Positions 1 through 13,087 are shown, counted from the first letter of the stretch. The stretch: 64,000 bases of DNA from Moringa oleifera (GCA_021397835.1 JAJFZO010000049.1:6267001-6331000); one strand, 5' to 3'. Notes: generated from the letters alone by a model not told the origin. Numbers and translations: made by a program.

Positions 1-1107
1 ACTTCTTTAATATCTAAGGTGGGAATTTGGAAACTCTAAACAAGGATTTGTCTTGATTCTTTACTTCTTGGCCCCAGGAGTTTTGGCTTTGAGGGATGGA
101 AGTTTATTAAATTGGCTTTTTAGGGTTTTTAATATTATCATACCCTTTTGTTATTGCTGCTAGGATACTTCACTTTCATGGGTCTCCCCGATGGGTATCC
201 CCCATCTGTTTGTATATTGATAATCTCTTTTATCCTTAGCCCTCGCAAAGGGAAAAAAAAGATGGGAAAGGGGCTACTTATTCTTTAAAATATGATTGTT
301 CGTTATCTTTCCAAATTTTTTGGAGGTAAATTGTTTTCAACTGGAGAAGATGAGTTCAAATAGCTTGTATGTAATACGTAGTAAAGAACTAGAAGGGCTT
401 TCTTAAAAGTTAAAAGTACTAAAGAAGTAAAATTTGATTGGGCAAGTTAAACCTCAGTTATCTTGTACGCCTGTGGATAAAATCTATTGTTAGTCATTGA
501 TGCTGACTGAAAGAAGATGTAGCACTATTGTGCATGATCCAGGCAGAGTAGTGGTGAAGATTGATGAGCCAGATTATCTGGATTTCTTCGAAGTTTACAA
601 GATCCATATGTGGTGCTCATTGAGATGGTGATGTAGAAAGACATAGTCCTTTCCATTTGTGCTCTCCGTGTGTGTGTGTGCGCATGTGCTCTCTTTCTCT
701 CCCTCTATGTGTTTGTCTATATGTGTGCATATGCATGTCTAGTGTGTATGTGCACACTTGGTGTGTTGTACCTTTATGCTTGTGCTTGCTTTCCTTTGGG
801 TGTGCCTCAAGAGATATATTAGCTTGTGGGCTATAAAGTTATATGTTTAATTTGGAAGGTGTTAGGAGAAGAGTGTAGAGGCCAAAAAAATATATAGGGG
901 TTAAGCTGTTCGTATATACTGCTCTAAAATACTATCAGAAAAGAATGATAAATTAACAGAAAATATGATCTTTGATGTCAAGAAACAGTTTTTACTGATA
1001 TGCAGTATGTACAATGTGTTGTGTTATAATATTCATAACTCCCGATTCATCATCCAATCGTAGTGCCTTCCCTGGACAATGAATGACCCTGGGAAGTTGT
1101 ATTGCAG
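1..1107 (+). other. SMC1 intron (3' part)
   Basis: No exon is visible here. The protein segment that should precede the first exon seen (a coiled-coil stretch of SMC1) is not encoded in any frame, so the preceding SMC1 exon lies left of the window and this intron exceeds 1.1 kb. A GT-rich microsatellite lies near 668-700. The intron ends with the acceptor TTGCAG at 1102-1107. Confidence 0.75.
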
Positions 1108-4100
1108 CGTAGTATCGAGGACAAACTTGCAAACTTGAAGAAGGAAAAACGGAATATTAAAGAAGAAATTGCTCGCATAAATCCTGAACTTCGTAAGGTG
1201 ATTATCTAGACCTCTCTTCAATTATATCTGATCATTAACTCATGTCCTTCATTGTCTAGTGATTTAACTTGTTATTAATACTGATTTCAGATAAAAGATA
1301 GTGCTGATAAGAGGCATATGGAAATCATGAAGTTGGAGAAGAGGATTAATGAGATTGTTGATCGTATCTACAAAGATTTTAGTCGGTCTGTTGGGGTGGC
1401 AAACATCCGTGAGTATGAAGAAAACCAACTCAAGGCTGCCCAGCATACAGCTGAAGAAAGGCTTAGCTTGAGTAATCAGTTAGCAAAGTTGAAGTACCAG
1501 TATGTATACCCTTCTAGCAGCCTATTTTTCTTTTTTTTTCTTATTTTTTGAGCAGCTATCAGCCTATTTTTCTTATCAAGTGCTTGGCATTGCCATTATT
1601 TCTTCAATATTGTTTACGCAATAAGCTTTTTTTAATAAAAAACTCGTATAGCTTCCTCTGATGTGTTGCATATGACTCAACCTTCATACTTGGCTTCCCA
1701 GTTATCCTCATTATTGATTCATGTGAATTTATTCCTCTGCTTTTTTGGTCAATCCTCGTATCTTTATGCTTCTGGTCCTTTAAACTATTTTAATTCTAAT
1801 AATTTTTGCTCATATGGTTTTGGCTCTTATGTTGGAAAATTTGATTGACTTTTGGTGCATTCCACTGAAACTTCCTGAAGTTCTTTTAGGTGGTCTTTCT
1901 GTTCTTTAGTAAATTTTCTCATCTTCATAAGAGACATCGTATATGATTATGATTTTGTGTAGAAGAAATATAACTGCTAGAAGAAGATATTTCTTTTTTC
2001 GACTAAGCTTTTGTCTTTTGTTGGTTGTTCTGTATTTTTCAATTGTATCTAAAGAGAGCAAATCCTGAAGTTCGCTTTTGTTAATTTAACTTCTTGGCTT
2101 TTTGGCCTTTATGGTATTTTGATCTTTGTGGTAACTTTGGTTCTTGATTCATTTAATTGTGATTGCAGACTTTTATGTAAGTATTGTTTATACTTTACTG
2201 TTTATCCACATTTCTTAGGGGCACAGAATTGTCAGGATGGTTGTAAAAGGATAAGCAGTAACTGAAACTCATTCAAATATTCGGTGACATTGCTGGACCT
2301 TTGGGTGAATAATTACTGGTTGGCTGGCATCACTGAGAAGTTTTCGCTTAGAGGATGGAAGTAAGGGAATATTTTCAGGCATTAAAAATGGAATTGAATA
2401 GCTGTAACTGGCTGGCTATTTTAGTACTTGACTAAGAACTCTCATGGTTAAATATTTTAGGAAATCATTATTTTGGTGCTGTCTAGTCCCTGAAACAGAC
2501 TTAATCTGTCTGGATATTGGTGCTTGTAAGCAGAGGGGTTCTTTCCAGAGTATTTTTGACAGTTAGCTGAGGGCTTGAATAGATAAGCAATTGATTGCCG
2601 CATACAAAAAGCGTGAATGTAGCTGTACTCTCCAATTAAAAAAAATAACATGAAGAATATTGTTGTACTCAGAATAACCCCAACATGAAGAGCTTCTTGG
2701 CTATGGGAATTGGGGTGCAGCCTAGCTGAGTGAGATCAAGTTATAAGTTATATATTTAATTGGGTCACCTGAAGGAAGCAAATATTGACTGTAATGTCTA
2801 GGTAAAGGCAGAATTGATCTGCTTTATGAACTCTAATTTGTGTCCTCAGAGTTATGAAATGGAGGATAAGGAATGTAATGAGTATAGGAGACAGGACCTT
2901 CCTTGTTATGCTTTTGTATAGCGTATGAAATTTCCTTTTCCTTAGAGAGTAGGAACAACTTCATTCATTTTAGAGGTGGATAGTTTTTTTTTCCATGTAT
3001 TCTCTATCTTAACTTTTCAGAGTTTGCTTTTAATTGTTGCTTTATGTTATGCATGTCCTCAAACTTTTCTAGACAATAGCATTGTGCTTGCATAGTGTAT
3101 ACCACAAAGAGACTTCACACAAAAGCGGACAGTATACACACACACATATTATAACATTATATTTTGCATTTTATCTCTATTAATGCTATACAATTCTAGA
3201 ACATGCAGAGGTTCTTTCCATTAGATATTGATATCTCAGATAAATATTTTGTCATTATACGAGTTGTTTGTGATGTATTATTTGTTCATTGGGAATATAC
3301 CTGGATTTTATGGTTTAATTACGTTTTTCTTATTCTGTTGTGAATTTCAGGTTGGAGTATGAGCAGAAGCGGGATGTTGAATCACGGATTAAAAAGCTTG
3401 AATCTTCTCTAAGTGCTTTGGAAAATGAATTGAAACACGTACAAAAGAAGGAGAGTGAACTCAAGTTGGCAACAGGAGAAGCTAGTGATGAGATCAACCG
3501 GTGGAAAGAGGAAATGCGAGGTATAGTTTGGTTCCTCACGTTTCTTTTTCAAGCCTGGTTGTTGAGTAAATCTTGTTTGTTCTTTTTTAATTGTTAACCT
3601 TTGTTTATAACAATCATCCTCCATTTGGTTCCTTGCAACTTGCTTGTGCGTTTTATCCCCTTCCTTAAGTGATATTAACTTTGGGCTCAATTATGGATAT
3701 TATTAGGAAAAAAATAGAAGCCTGTGAAGATTGGTGTATCAAGTTGTAGCAAGGCTGACTAATATATAAAGATTGTACTTAAACTAAATTACTCGGATTT
3801 GCGAAATGAGTTACCAGCAGGTGTGTGTAAAGGTGCAAACGTTACTTGGGCCCTAGTCTCAAGAAACAACACAAAGATGCGAGCTTGGGAAAGATGAGGC
3901 ACACATTTATTGATATTTTTCCTATTTAACTAAGTATATTTTATGTAAATATCTTACATCATCCATTAGTAACTTCAAGGGATTTTTAATTTTTGTTGGT
4001 TTTGGCTGATGCAAAGTTCTAAGAGATTGGTCCTTTATGTGTTGTGGTTTTATTTTTAATAGCTGAAAGTTGCAATCAGGATTGCTAAGCCTCTAACTGC

Positions 4101-6368
4101 TGCTAATACTTCAGTTGCCCGTGTATTCAAAGCTAGATACTTTTGGACCACCTTCTTGTCTGCAGATTTGCCACATTTTATCCCTTCCCTATCTTGATGA
4201 TGTATACCTTCTTCAATTGTCTTCATCTCTTGTATCGTGGCAGAGTGGAAGGTGAAGTCAGAGGACTGTGAGAAGAAAATCCAGGAATGGAAGAAGCAGG
4301 CTTCACAAGCAGCAACAAGCATTTCTAAGCATAATCGTGTGATACATTCTAAGGTACCAAGGACCTTGTGTTTCATTTTCCCCCCTTCCATCTTTTCACC
4401 CTTATGGAATGTTTGTTGGGCACTACTAGCGAACTCTTTAATGATTAGTTGATCTTATCAAAGGGGAAAAGGAAAATTTGAATAATGTGTTGAATTGGCT
4501 TTAACATCTTTCTATCTGATTCAACAGGAGACACAAATTGAGCAGTTGATCACACGGAAACAGGAAATATTGGAGCAGTGTGAACTAGAACATATTGATC
4601 TTCCCATTGCATCGGATGCCATGGAAACTGAAACTTCAACAGAAGGCCCATCATTTGATTTTAGTCAGTTGAATAGATCTCATCTGCAAGACAGGAGACC
4701 ATCCGAGCGTGAGAAGCTTGAGGTGGAATTTAAGCAGAAAATGGATGCTTTAGTATCTGAAATTGAAAGAACAGCTCCTAATTTGAAGGCACTAGATCAA
4801 TATGAGGCTTTGCTAGAGAGGGAAAGAGTTGTAACTGAAGAATTTGAAGCGGCCAGGAAAGAGGAGAAGCAAGTAGCAGATGCTTACAATGCAGTTAAAC
4901 AGAAAAGGTGCTACTTAACTTGTAATACTGTAACAAATGTCCTACTATCTAATAGGATGAAAACTTATAAAACGTAATATAATATGACTATTAGTTGGTA
5001 TGTTTAGCTGAGGGAATGAAGTTAAACGAGTCATGTTCATGCTTGGTATACCACTGTGCTTTGGAACTGGTTTTAATGTCTTAGTTCTAGTGCAGCTGGC
5101 TTTTCGTTTGGACATAGTTCTCGGGATTACATTTGCTTCTCAAAGACATCAGAAAAGATGCTCAATTTTCTTGGTTAACCACATCTGAAGATTGATTGTG
5201 ACACTTTTGTGCTTTTCTGCCTGCAATTCCATTTGTTATCTAATGTTCATTGCTTTCTGGGTGGCAGTGGATTCTGCTAAGTCATTGAAATGGTAATGTG
5301 GTTTGGTGATTATGACTCGAGTTTTTTTTTTTTTTTTGTCTGCAGGTATGAGTTATTCATGGAAGCTTTCAACCACATTTCTAATAACATTGACAAGATT
5401 TACAAACAATTAACAAAGAGTAATACACATCAACTGGGAGGGACAGCATATTTGAACTTGGAAAATGAGGATGATCCTTTTCTACATGGCATCAAGTACA
5501 CTGCTATGCCACCAACAAAGCGCTTTCGTGATATGGAGCAGCTATCTGGTGGTGAAAAAACTGTTGCTGCGCTTGCATTACTCTTCTCCATCCACAGGTA
5601 CCCTACAGAATGAATTAGTTGGACTTTTGTGTCGTAGTTTTTCTTTTTCTTTTTTTTTTAAAATAAAAAATATAACAATCTAGGTTCTTCTAGAAATTGA
5701 GTAGCCGTTCTAATACTTATGATGATGATTTCGTTAATTTTTCTTGCGGGCACTTTGAGTTTAACATGTTGCTGCCACTGTCGGGGTCTTCGGCTTCTTT
5801 GTATAGCTACCATCCTTTGGTTTTTATTCTTGTACTTAGCTGTGGAAATTGTATTTTTTAATTTCTTATCTGAGTGTTTTGTTATGGAAATTTGATATAG
5901 TTCTCAATATGAGTGTGGTAGGTTGTTTGTCCTTTTAGTCTGCTGTTTTGTTGCCTGTTGTTTCTTTTCTGAAATTGTTCAATCATGAGTGTTTCAGCTA
6001 TAGGCCTTCGCCATTTTTCATATTGGATGAAGTGGATGCTGCATTGGATAATTTAAATGTCTCAAAAGTAGCTGGATTCATCCGTAGCAAATCCTGCGGA
6101 GGAGCCAGGGATCATGAGGATACTGATGATGGTACTGGTTTCCAAAGTATTGTGATATCACTGAAAGATAGTTTTTATGACAAAGCTGAAGCTCTGGTTG
6201 GGGTTTACAGGGACTGTGAAAGGAGGTGACTTTTTTTTTTGGTTCCTTTTGCATTATCGTTGCAATTTTGTTCTTATGCCTCATTTTGCTGATACTGTTT
6301 AACATCTTGCTTCCTGCAGTTGCTCGAAAACTCTGACCTTTAATCTGACCCAATACCGAGAGTTGTGA
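1108..6368 (+). CDS. SMC1: Structural maintenance of chromosomes protein 1 (cohesin SMC1), C-terminal part, 8 exons
   Basis: SMC1 pairs with SMC3 to form the cohesin ring that holds sister chromatids together; it acts in the nucleus. I place exons at 1108-1197, 1291-1499, 3351-3520, 4244-4353, 4528-4907, 5346-5597, 5998-6225 and 6320-6368. All junctions are GT/AG and phases join without a break to a TGA stop, giving about 495 C-terminal residues of a protein usually near 1,200. The first five exons are charged coiled-coil (for example [16 protein letters not shown] and [14 protein letters not shown]). Exon 6 carries the ABC signature [18 protein letters not shown]. Exon 7 carries Walker B and D-loop, [15 protein letters not shown]. 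The last residues are LTQYREL. The N-terminal head, hinge and upstream coiled coil lie outside the window. The ATPase motifs are intact, so the gene is probably functional. Introns reach 1.85 kb (1500-3350). Identification is from remembered plant SMC1 sequence and is strong. Confidence 0.96.
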
Positions 6369-7189
6369 TGATTCAACTGTAGTTTCTAGTTTCTAACTAT
6401 TGCTTCTGTAAATAACCTCAGTTTCCACAAATTGCTCTTGTTATGTAAATATGGTTCCATGAGAATAGGGAGGTGTTAGCCATTGGTGTTGGTTTTGTCT
6501 CTCCAACTGTGAGGACGTGCAATGTAATGTCACTTTATAACTAACTGTATGAAACTCGTGGATAAGCTTGAGCTTCCTCTTTTCTTGTTTTGCACACACA
6601 ATCTTGCTTTGACATACATCTCCTTCCAAAGAGGGAATGGTAATGGGCATTCACCTGATTCCCAGAACCCAAAGAAAAGGGCCAGTTTTGGAAGTTTTGC
6701 CATATTGTAACATATATTGCATTTATGTCGATGCTGAGATGTGAAAGATATCCATCTCTGGAAGCTAATGTCACAATTTGGCAACTCTGTTAATGATTTA
6801 AATAAGCCATGTTGTTTATCTAATTTGTTGGATAAAATTAATACCTAATAAGAAAGAGACCTTGAGGGGAAATGCAGGAAACGGGCAGAAGTACCACCTT
6901 ATTGCTCGTTGAACATTTGGATGAGTTTAGTTAAAGCCATCACAGACCTACCTAAATTTGGCGCCAGGTAAACAACGGTTAGGATTTGAAAACTCACAAA
7001 AAACGAATTTCTGATCAAATCTTTCCGGGGTTCCATAGAAAGTGGAAAGGCAAAGTTCTCATCCTTTGCCTCATTTAGCCTCTTCTTTCTCTCTCCATTC
7101 ACTTTGGACCCCCTCCAAGTTTCAGATTTCCGGCGAGCCCGTGTCCCCCGCGCTGGAATTCTGAACAGGGAAAAGCTCCAAATCAAACC
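6369..7189. other. SMC1 3' flank and patellin 5' flank
   Basis: About 820 bases separate the SMC1 stop from the patellin ATG. The first part should hold the SMC1 3' UTR. The CT-rich stretch near 7080-7100 (TCTTCTTTCTCTCTCC) resembles a plant core-promoter or 5' UTR pyrimidine patch for the patellin. No other gene is supported; minus-strand open frames here cover the patellin leader and look like chance. Confidence 0.5.
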
Positions 7190-8812
7190 ATGTCCAACAC
7201 GAAGTCGGCAACCCACAAAGCCCAAGACGACGGCAAGTTTCCTGACCAAAATGAGGCCATCAATGACAAAGAAACGAAGATGGCTACCGAAGGCCAAGGG
7301 GCTAATGCAGCAAAAAGCGTCTCCAAGGATCAAGAAACCCATAAAGACAATCTCCAAGATAATGAAAAATTGACCAAAATTGACAGGAAGAAGAAGAAGA
7401 AGAAGGCGTTGCTGGAATTCAGGTGCTTAGTTGAAGACGCCATTCTTGGGAATTACCTCTTAGGGAAACCCAAGAGTGTTGGATCAGACGGAGAAAGCAG
7501 AAAGGCAAGAGAGCAACATAAAGATGTCACCCTTTGGGGTGTGCCTTTATTGCCAAGTAGAGGCCATGAAGGCACCGATAATATACTTACGAAATTCTTG
7601 AAAGCAAAGGATTATAAGGTTCATGATGCCTTTGAGATGCTACGAAAGACGCTAAAATGGCGAAGAGACTATAACACTGATAGCATTCTTGAAGAAAAGT
7701 TGGATCCTGATATGGCAAAGGTGTTGTATGTAAATAGCAGAGACAGGGAAGGTCACCCTCTCTACTTCAACGTTTACGGGGCACTAAGCGACAAGGATCT
7801 CTACCAGAAAGTGTTTGGATCCCAAGAAAATTGTGAAAAGTTTCTGAGGTGTAGAGTCCAGTTCTTCGAAAAGAGTATCAAGGAACTGAATTTCAAAGCT
7901 GGTGGGGCAGACTCCATAGTTCAGATTACCGATTTGAAGAACTCCCCAGGGCCTGGCATGAAAGAGCTTCGTTCGGCTAGCAAGAAAGCCCTCATGGTGC
8001 TTCAACAGCATTACCCTCAGCTCATTCACAAAGATGTGTGTGTTCTTAAACATTTATTAATGACTCATAAAGCTTGATATTAAGGATCCCGTTATTTTTT
8101 ATTTTCAGATAATCATCAACGTCCCCTTCTGGTACTACGCATCCCATGCCCTGAGTTCAAAGCTCCTGAGTCAAAGAGCCAAGAACAGGTTTATCTTTGC
8201 CAGACCTTCTAAAGTCACTAAGACCCTTCTCAAGTAAGACCGCCAACATAAGTTTTTTGAATCCATTTTTCTTGTTGTCAATCTTCTAACTTTTTCTCTC
8301 GACCCGAACAGGTTTATATCCCCAGAAAACCTTCCGGTTGAATATGGTGGCCTCAAACGAGAGAACGAGGATGACTTCTCTTCCGAAGACAAAGTCTTAG
8401 AGCTCATCGTCAAAAAGAACTCAACCAGCTGCATCCAAATTCCAGTCTCCGAGGTCTTTACACACTCTTTCTCAACAACATCGTGCGCTTAAATCCTGTT
8501 TTTTTTCTCACCTGAGTACTTGTCTTCGGTGATGTTCAGGTAGGGGTAACTGTCGTTTGGGACCTTACGGTTGTCGGGTGGGACGTGTCCTACAAGGAGG
8601 AGTTCGTCCCAGATGATGAAGGCTCCTATAACGTTTTGCTGCACAGGGAGAAGGAGAAGAAAGGGACACAAAGCGTTAGAAACTCGTTTTACATTAATGA
8701 ACCAGGGAATATAGTGATCACCATTGACAACTGGACATACAAGAAGAAGAGGGTTCTTTACAGATATAAAACCAAACCGACTTTTCCTATGTACATCTTC
8801 TTCAAAAAATAG
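7190..8812 (+). CDS. Patellin-like phosphoinositide-binding protein (CRAL-TRIO + GOLD)
   Basis: Patellins are plant Sec14-like proteins that bind phosphoinositides and work in membrane trafficking and cell-plate formation. Exons are 7190-8035, 8109-8233, 8312-8453 and 8540-8812, with three short GT/AG introns (73, 78 and 86 bases), giving 461 residues. The N-terminal ~65 residues are hydrophilic and disordered, followed by a lysine run (about residues 65-72). CRAL-TRIO-N covers about 113-165 (WGVPLLPS, then TKFLKAKDYKVHDAFEML). The lipid-binding CRAL-TRIO domain runs about 170-340 and closes with FISPENLPVEYGGL at 325-338. The C-terminal GOLD domain, about 365-461, includes VWDLTVVGWDVSYKEEFVP. 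Patellins vary from roughly 400 to 680 residues by length of the acidic N-terminus; this is a shorter member, closest in feel to the PATL4/PATL6 group, though I do not assign an orthologue. All phases fit and no lesion is seen. The start is the first ATG in this frame after the CT-rich leader. Confidence 0.93.
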
Positions 8813-9273
8813 GGTTTTCCTCTTCCTACTCGTTTCATGTCTTGCCAAAACTGTTGATATGTGGGCACTTGATTGAGTGTACAAAAATGGTAGTACTCTA
8901 TGTAACTCTTTGGTGGTCATTTTTGCATTGTATAAAATTTTCTCTGCCAGTCTTTTTTCTTCTCATTTTTTTTATTTACTTTTCTTGACAAAGATTTAAT
9001 GATTCTGAATTGAAGAGCTTCAATGTACAAATTTATTTATTTTGTTCTGTTTGTAAGCGTTTTGATTTTGTTATAGAAAATAATTTTATTGTTATTGTAA
9101 TTTTTTAATTATTTTTAAATTAATATATAATAATTTAATAAAAATAAATATTTTTTGCTATTTTAATTATCATTTTTATTTTTAATAAAAATATAATATT
9201 ATGAATAATAATAAATATATTATAATTTATGTGAAGATAAAAAAATCATTTCAAGGTACTTTAACATAATATG
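8813..9273. other. Patellin 3' flank, AT-rich intergenic
   Basis: The 3' UTR should lie at its left end. From about 9060 the sequence is almost pure A/T with no gene-like content. Confidence 0.5.
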
Positions 9274-9780
9274 AGTTAATTATATAAAAAAAATCTTATA
9301 TTTTATTTACAATTTCAAATCAAAATTTATAAAAAAATCATATTTATTTAAAATTTATATTTTCATTTAATTTTAATATAAAAATTTTATTTATAATTTT
9401 TATTAATATTAATAATTTTACATATGAGATGTGCCTGTGATTTTTGTTAATAATTCTCATAATATATTTTTAAAATATTATCAAAATAAATAAAATATTT
9501 TTATTTTTTATTATTTTAAAATATTAATGTTTTATATATTTTTTTAAATTTAATATAAAAAATATTATTTATTTTAATAATATTCTTAAAAATACTGAAG
9601 TAATTGTATAAATAAAGTTACATCATGAGTGTACACAAACAATTAATATTAACAAAATTTATTGATCAAAGTCTCGCATTAAAAATTTAATGAGAATATA
9701 AGTTTTAAATAAATATGATTTTTTACATATCTTAATTTGAGACTGTGAACAAAAAATATATATTTTTGATATAATTAACT
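9274..9780. mobile_element. Fold-back, MITE-like element
   Basis: The outer ends are exact inverted copies: AGTTAATTATAT at 9274 and ATATAATTAACT ending at 9780. The inverted similarity continues inward with gaps, about 9274-9435 against 9618-9780. One arm reads AAATCATATTTATTTAAAAT and the other carries ATTTTAAATAAATATGATTT-like sequence. The loop is about 180 bases. This is the size and shape of a non-autonomous fold-back or MITE. I see no convincing target-site duplication and assign no superfamily. Very AT-rich DNA makes chance palindromes common, but arms of over 100 bases are hard to explain that way. Confidence 0.55.
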
Positions 9781-10488
9781 TTTAATTTTTTTAAAAAATT
9801 TAATAATGTGAGAAACTAATTATTAATAAATTTGTTTGAACATAACTTTTCATATGAATAATTTTTTTTTAAAGTAAAGATTATATAAAATTTTGATATG
9901 TACTTATATATTATCATAAATTTTTTAATTTTTTAAATATTAAAAATATATATCATTAAAAATTTTAAAAATTTTAAAAAATAAATCTTGTATGTAAAAC
10001 AATTAAAAATTTATTAAAGTTATTTTCGAAATATTTTAAAAATAAAAATATTTTAAATATTTGTAATTATTTAAATTGAAATTTAATTTGAACTAAATTA
10101 TAAATCATAATTGTTATTTTTAATATAAAATATATGATTAATAATATAAAGTAAATATTGAACTTTTTATATATTATTTTAAAAAATTTAAAAATTTTTT
10201 ATAATTAAAAAACTAATTTTTTTATTTAAGATTTGTGAAAACTGTATAAAATATTTAAAAATTTTGAAGATTCTTTTTGCCAAGTGTGTACAATTTTTTT
10301 AAAAAATATCCTCTTGTTTTATTGAGAAAAAAATTCTAAAGTACAACCTTGATCATGAACGAACCTTTTAACCTTATTCTTGTGCATCAAAGTACAACCT
10401 TGACCAGCCATGATTCGAGCGGTTGAGATCTATCCACGTCACAGGGTTGGACCCACCACTTTTCTGTGTATAGTAGATTCTGAAAACC
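9781..10488. other. AT-rich intergenic
   Basis: More than 80% A/T until about 10340, with no open frame or recognisable repeat. From about 10370 composition rises towards the promoter of the gene starting at 10695. The phrase AAAGTACAACCTTGA occurs twice, near 10338 and 10389, as a short direct repeat about 50 bases apart. Confidence 0.4.
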
Positions 10489-10513
10489 ATGGGAATTGGA
10501 TACGGCTTTTTAC

Positions 10514-10520
10514 TTTATAA
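10514..10520 (+). promoter_or_regulatory. Possible TATA box of the unknown gene at 10695
   Basis: TTTATAA lies 175 bases before the ATG, followed by a CT-rich patch (10580-10615) typical of plant 5' UTRs. This is consistent with transcription starting near 10545. Position and motif only. Confidence 0.4.
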
Positions 10521-10694
10521 TCAACGGAAAAGCCTCCAGAACGAACCCAAACCAAAGCCACGGTCAGAGTACCAACCTTCCTTCTGTCTCTGCCTTTCTC
10601 TTCTTTCTTTCCCTAGAGACCTCTCGCCCCCTTTGCGGTTCTCTGTGTCTGTGAAAGGACCAAAAGAAGAAACAAAGGTGGTGGCTGGTGGTGG

Positions 10695-13087
10695 ATGGCA
10701 AGAAGCAACAAGTATACGTCCATCAACTTCAACCACATCCTCGAGAAAAATCTCCCCAGCTCCGCTACCAACGCCAACACCAGTAAAACCAATCCGCAGC
10801 ACCCGTCCTCTTCTTCTTTTGCTTCATATTCTTCAATCTCTTCTTTCAATAATAATCCTAATAATCTCTACAAGAACCATCTGCCCACTTCCCGGACCCA
10901 TGGCCGCATGCTGGTCCTGACGCGACCGTCCCTGAAGCCCGTAACTCCCCCAGTAACACCAGTATCAACCCCCCCAGCCCCACAAACCCACCCGCAAACT
11001 CCTCAGGTCTCAGATCAAACACGCTCCGCATCCGATCTAGACGAGATTTCTTTGCGTCCCTTGGGTCGAACAGGCACTGGTTCGGTGGTTTCGTGTCCGC
11101 TTGTGGGTCAGGAGAGGGAGAAGGAGGTTGTTCCTGTTGTTGCTTCATTTAAACCAGACCGGTTTGTGCCACCGCATCTAAGACTGGGTTTCGCGGGGAA
11201 GGAAGAGAGGCCCGGGCCGGAGGTTTCTCGGACCAGGGAGCAAGGTCAGAGGCAGCATCAGCAGGGCTATTTCGGGTCTCCTGGGCGTTACGGGGAGGAT
11301 GGGCGGCCGAAGTCTGGTGGTTATGAGAGGATGAGGAAAGGTGGCGAGTCAGATCTGGGTTCGCTGACTCGACCCAGATCAAGCGGAAATCGTCCGAGTT
11401 CCAGTGGATGGTATGCTTATTCGATTATTTTATTTTTGTTTCTTTTGGATTTGGATCATATAGTTAAATAAATATGTTTGTATCTCAACTTCCTAAAGTG
11501 ACGTGTATTACTTTGATCCTTTTCTATTGTTTATGTTGTAAGGGGTCTATTCCGTCTAAATTCCATTCTTGGCTCTTCTTTTGAATGTTTACTTATTTAA
11601 TCTTCTTTAGACTTTTATTTTTTCAAATGAGATTTGAAAATGTCGATGCCAATTGTCATCCTGATATAGCAAGAATCTGAGCAAAATTAGGATCCTTATT
11701 ATGTTGATTGAAGATCTATTGGAATTGCCAGCTTCTTGTTTACATACGAAACTAAGCAGGTTTGCTGGGGCAGGGATAAAACAAGTATGGGCGTGGAGTA
11801 GTCTTAAACCTAGAAAGTTATTCTATTGGTTATTTGCTGAATTGTATCAAATAGCTCAATGTTTGGAAATATATCTTGATCCTTAATCTTATTGGTGTTC
11901 TTCTACTGCTATTTGGGAGAATGATAACTCTGATGGGGTTTTAAAATATTATTCCATATTTGTCTCATATGATAATGCCTGAAATCATTGGATTGATTTA
12001 CCTGTCTTGAGATCTTCTAAGGGTGCTGCTTGCCCACGGCTTGTTTCTTTTAGATTGTTAAAGTTACAAGAGGGAAGTTAAAATCGGTTAATTCAAGTAA
12101 TTAGAATATTGGTCATGGAAAAAAAAAAAAAACATTTTATTAGCTTGATATGGACCTGTATATCTAGGAGTTTGAATTCTCAGTTGAAACCCAAGATTGA
12201 AATTGTTTTTGTGTTTACTAACTCAAGGCTATGATTTTCCCCAATCTTCCTGCTTGAACTAGCCAGATGGAGTGCTGGGTCTCAATTTCTTAATATTGGT
12301 ATGTGAAGGAAGGTGTCAAAGAGAGTGTCTAGGATTTCTTTGTAGATTTATGTGGATGATATAATTGAGTTGTGATAGCTTGCTACTGATATACTATCTG
12401 AATAACTTTTGCACCTAGCTTTTGACTCAAGGTTTTGCAGTCATGGGTATCTATTGTCAGTTTGGTTGCCTTTTAGGCTTTGCAAACAATTGATCTTCAC
12501 CATGTCCACCACTAATTGACAATATAATCTGTTATAAATGATATGTTAATGAAAACGACAAAACACCAAAGTTTAAGCTAATCTTGGTTTCTTGTTGTTT
12601 TGTTCTGTTTTCCATTTGGGGTGCTCATGTTTTAATTTATTTGTCTATATATTTTCAAAAGAGGGTAGAAGCTCTTTTACGATTTTTGAGCTTCACAACA
12701 CACATGACACACACACATGCTTGACGCAGATTGATGTGACTATGAAAGCCTTTATTAGCTCACCATTGAGAACAGATAACTTGAGGTTTAATCTTGTGTT
12801 GCTGATCTAAAATTGCAACTACCTTTGCTCCTGTTCAGCGAGCAAGTGAGAATTAGAGCATTCAGAAGTTATTTAAACTTAATCTAGAGCATCTTGTGCT
12901 GGATGTAATGTTGATAGCAGTTTTATTTTTAGGAATATGGAATGTGATCATAGAGAAGTTTTGCTCAGCTGATCCTTTTGGAATATTTTTCCTCTAGGGG
13001 ATTTTTGAGTTGATGAATCTCGTGCCGTTTTTGTTGGATAAGAGGTTAATGATGCTAATAATGTGAATAAATGCCTTCTTGCAGATA
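10695..13087 (+). CDS. Low-complexity Ser/Pro/Gly/Arg-rich plant protein of unknown function; stop codon split by an intron
   Basis: Exon 1 is 10695-11410 and encodes 238 residues starting MARSNKYTSINFNHILEKN. The middle is Ser/Asn-rich (about 36-60) then Pro/Thr-rich (80-105). A conserved-looking motif DRFVPPHLRLGF sits at 155-166, and the C-terminal third is Gly/Arg/Ser-rich, ending SSSG. I recognise this as a conserved type of plant protein without an assigned function. The donor G|GTATGC at 11411 leaves a partial codon TG. The best acceptor, CTTCTTGCAG at 13075-13084, is followed by A, so splicing makes TGA across the junction and the protein ends at residue 238. The second exon would then be 3' UTR. 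If the intron is kept, the frame reads 20 more residues and stops at 11471. The start and exon 1 are well supported; the second exon is inferred from splice signals only. Confidence 0.7.
11411..13084 (+). other. Inferred intron of the unknown gene
   Basis: Intron of about 1.67 kb with donor GTATGC and a pyrimidine-rich acceptor ending GCAG. It holds a poly-A run near 12120 and a short CA-rich patch near 12700. No embedded gene is supported. Confidence 0.5.

Noticed and set aside
6899..7357. 152-residue minus-strand open frame
   Set aside because: It overlaps the patellin leader and first exon in antisense, with no recognisable motif and no splice or promoter support.
10521..11382. Several minus-strand and alternate-frame ORFs over the unknown gene
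   Set aside because: GC-rich exon 1 keeps other frames open by composition. Only the frame starting MARSNKYTSI looks like a conserved protein.
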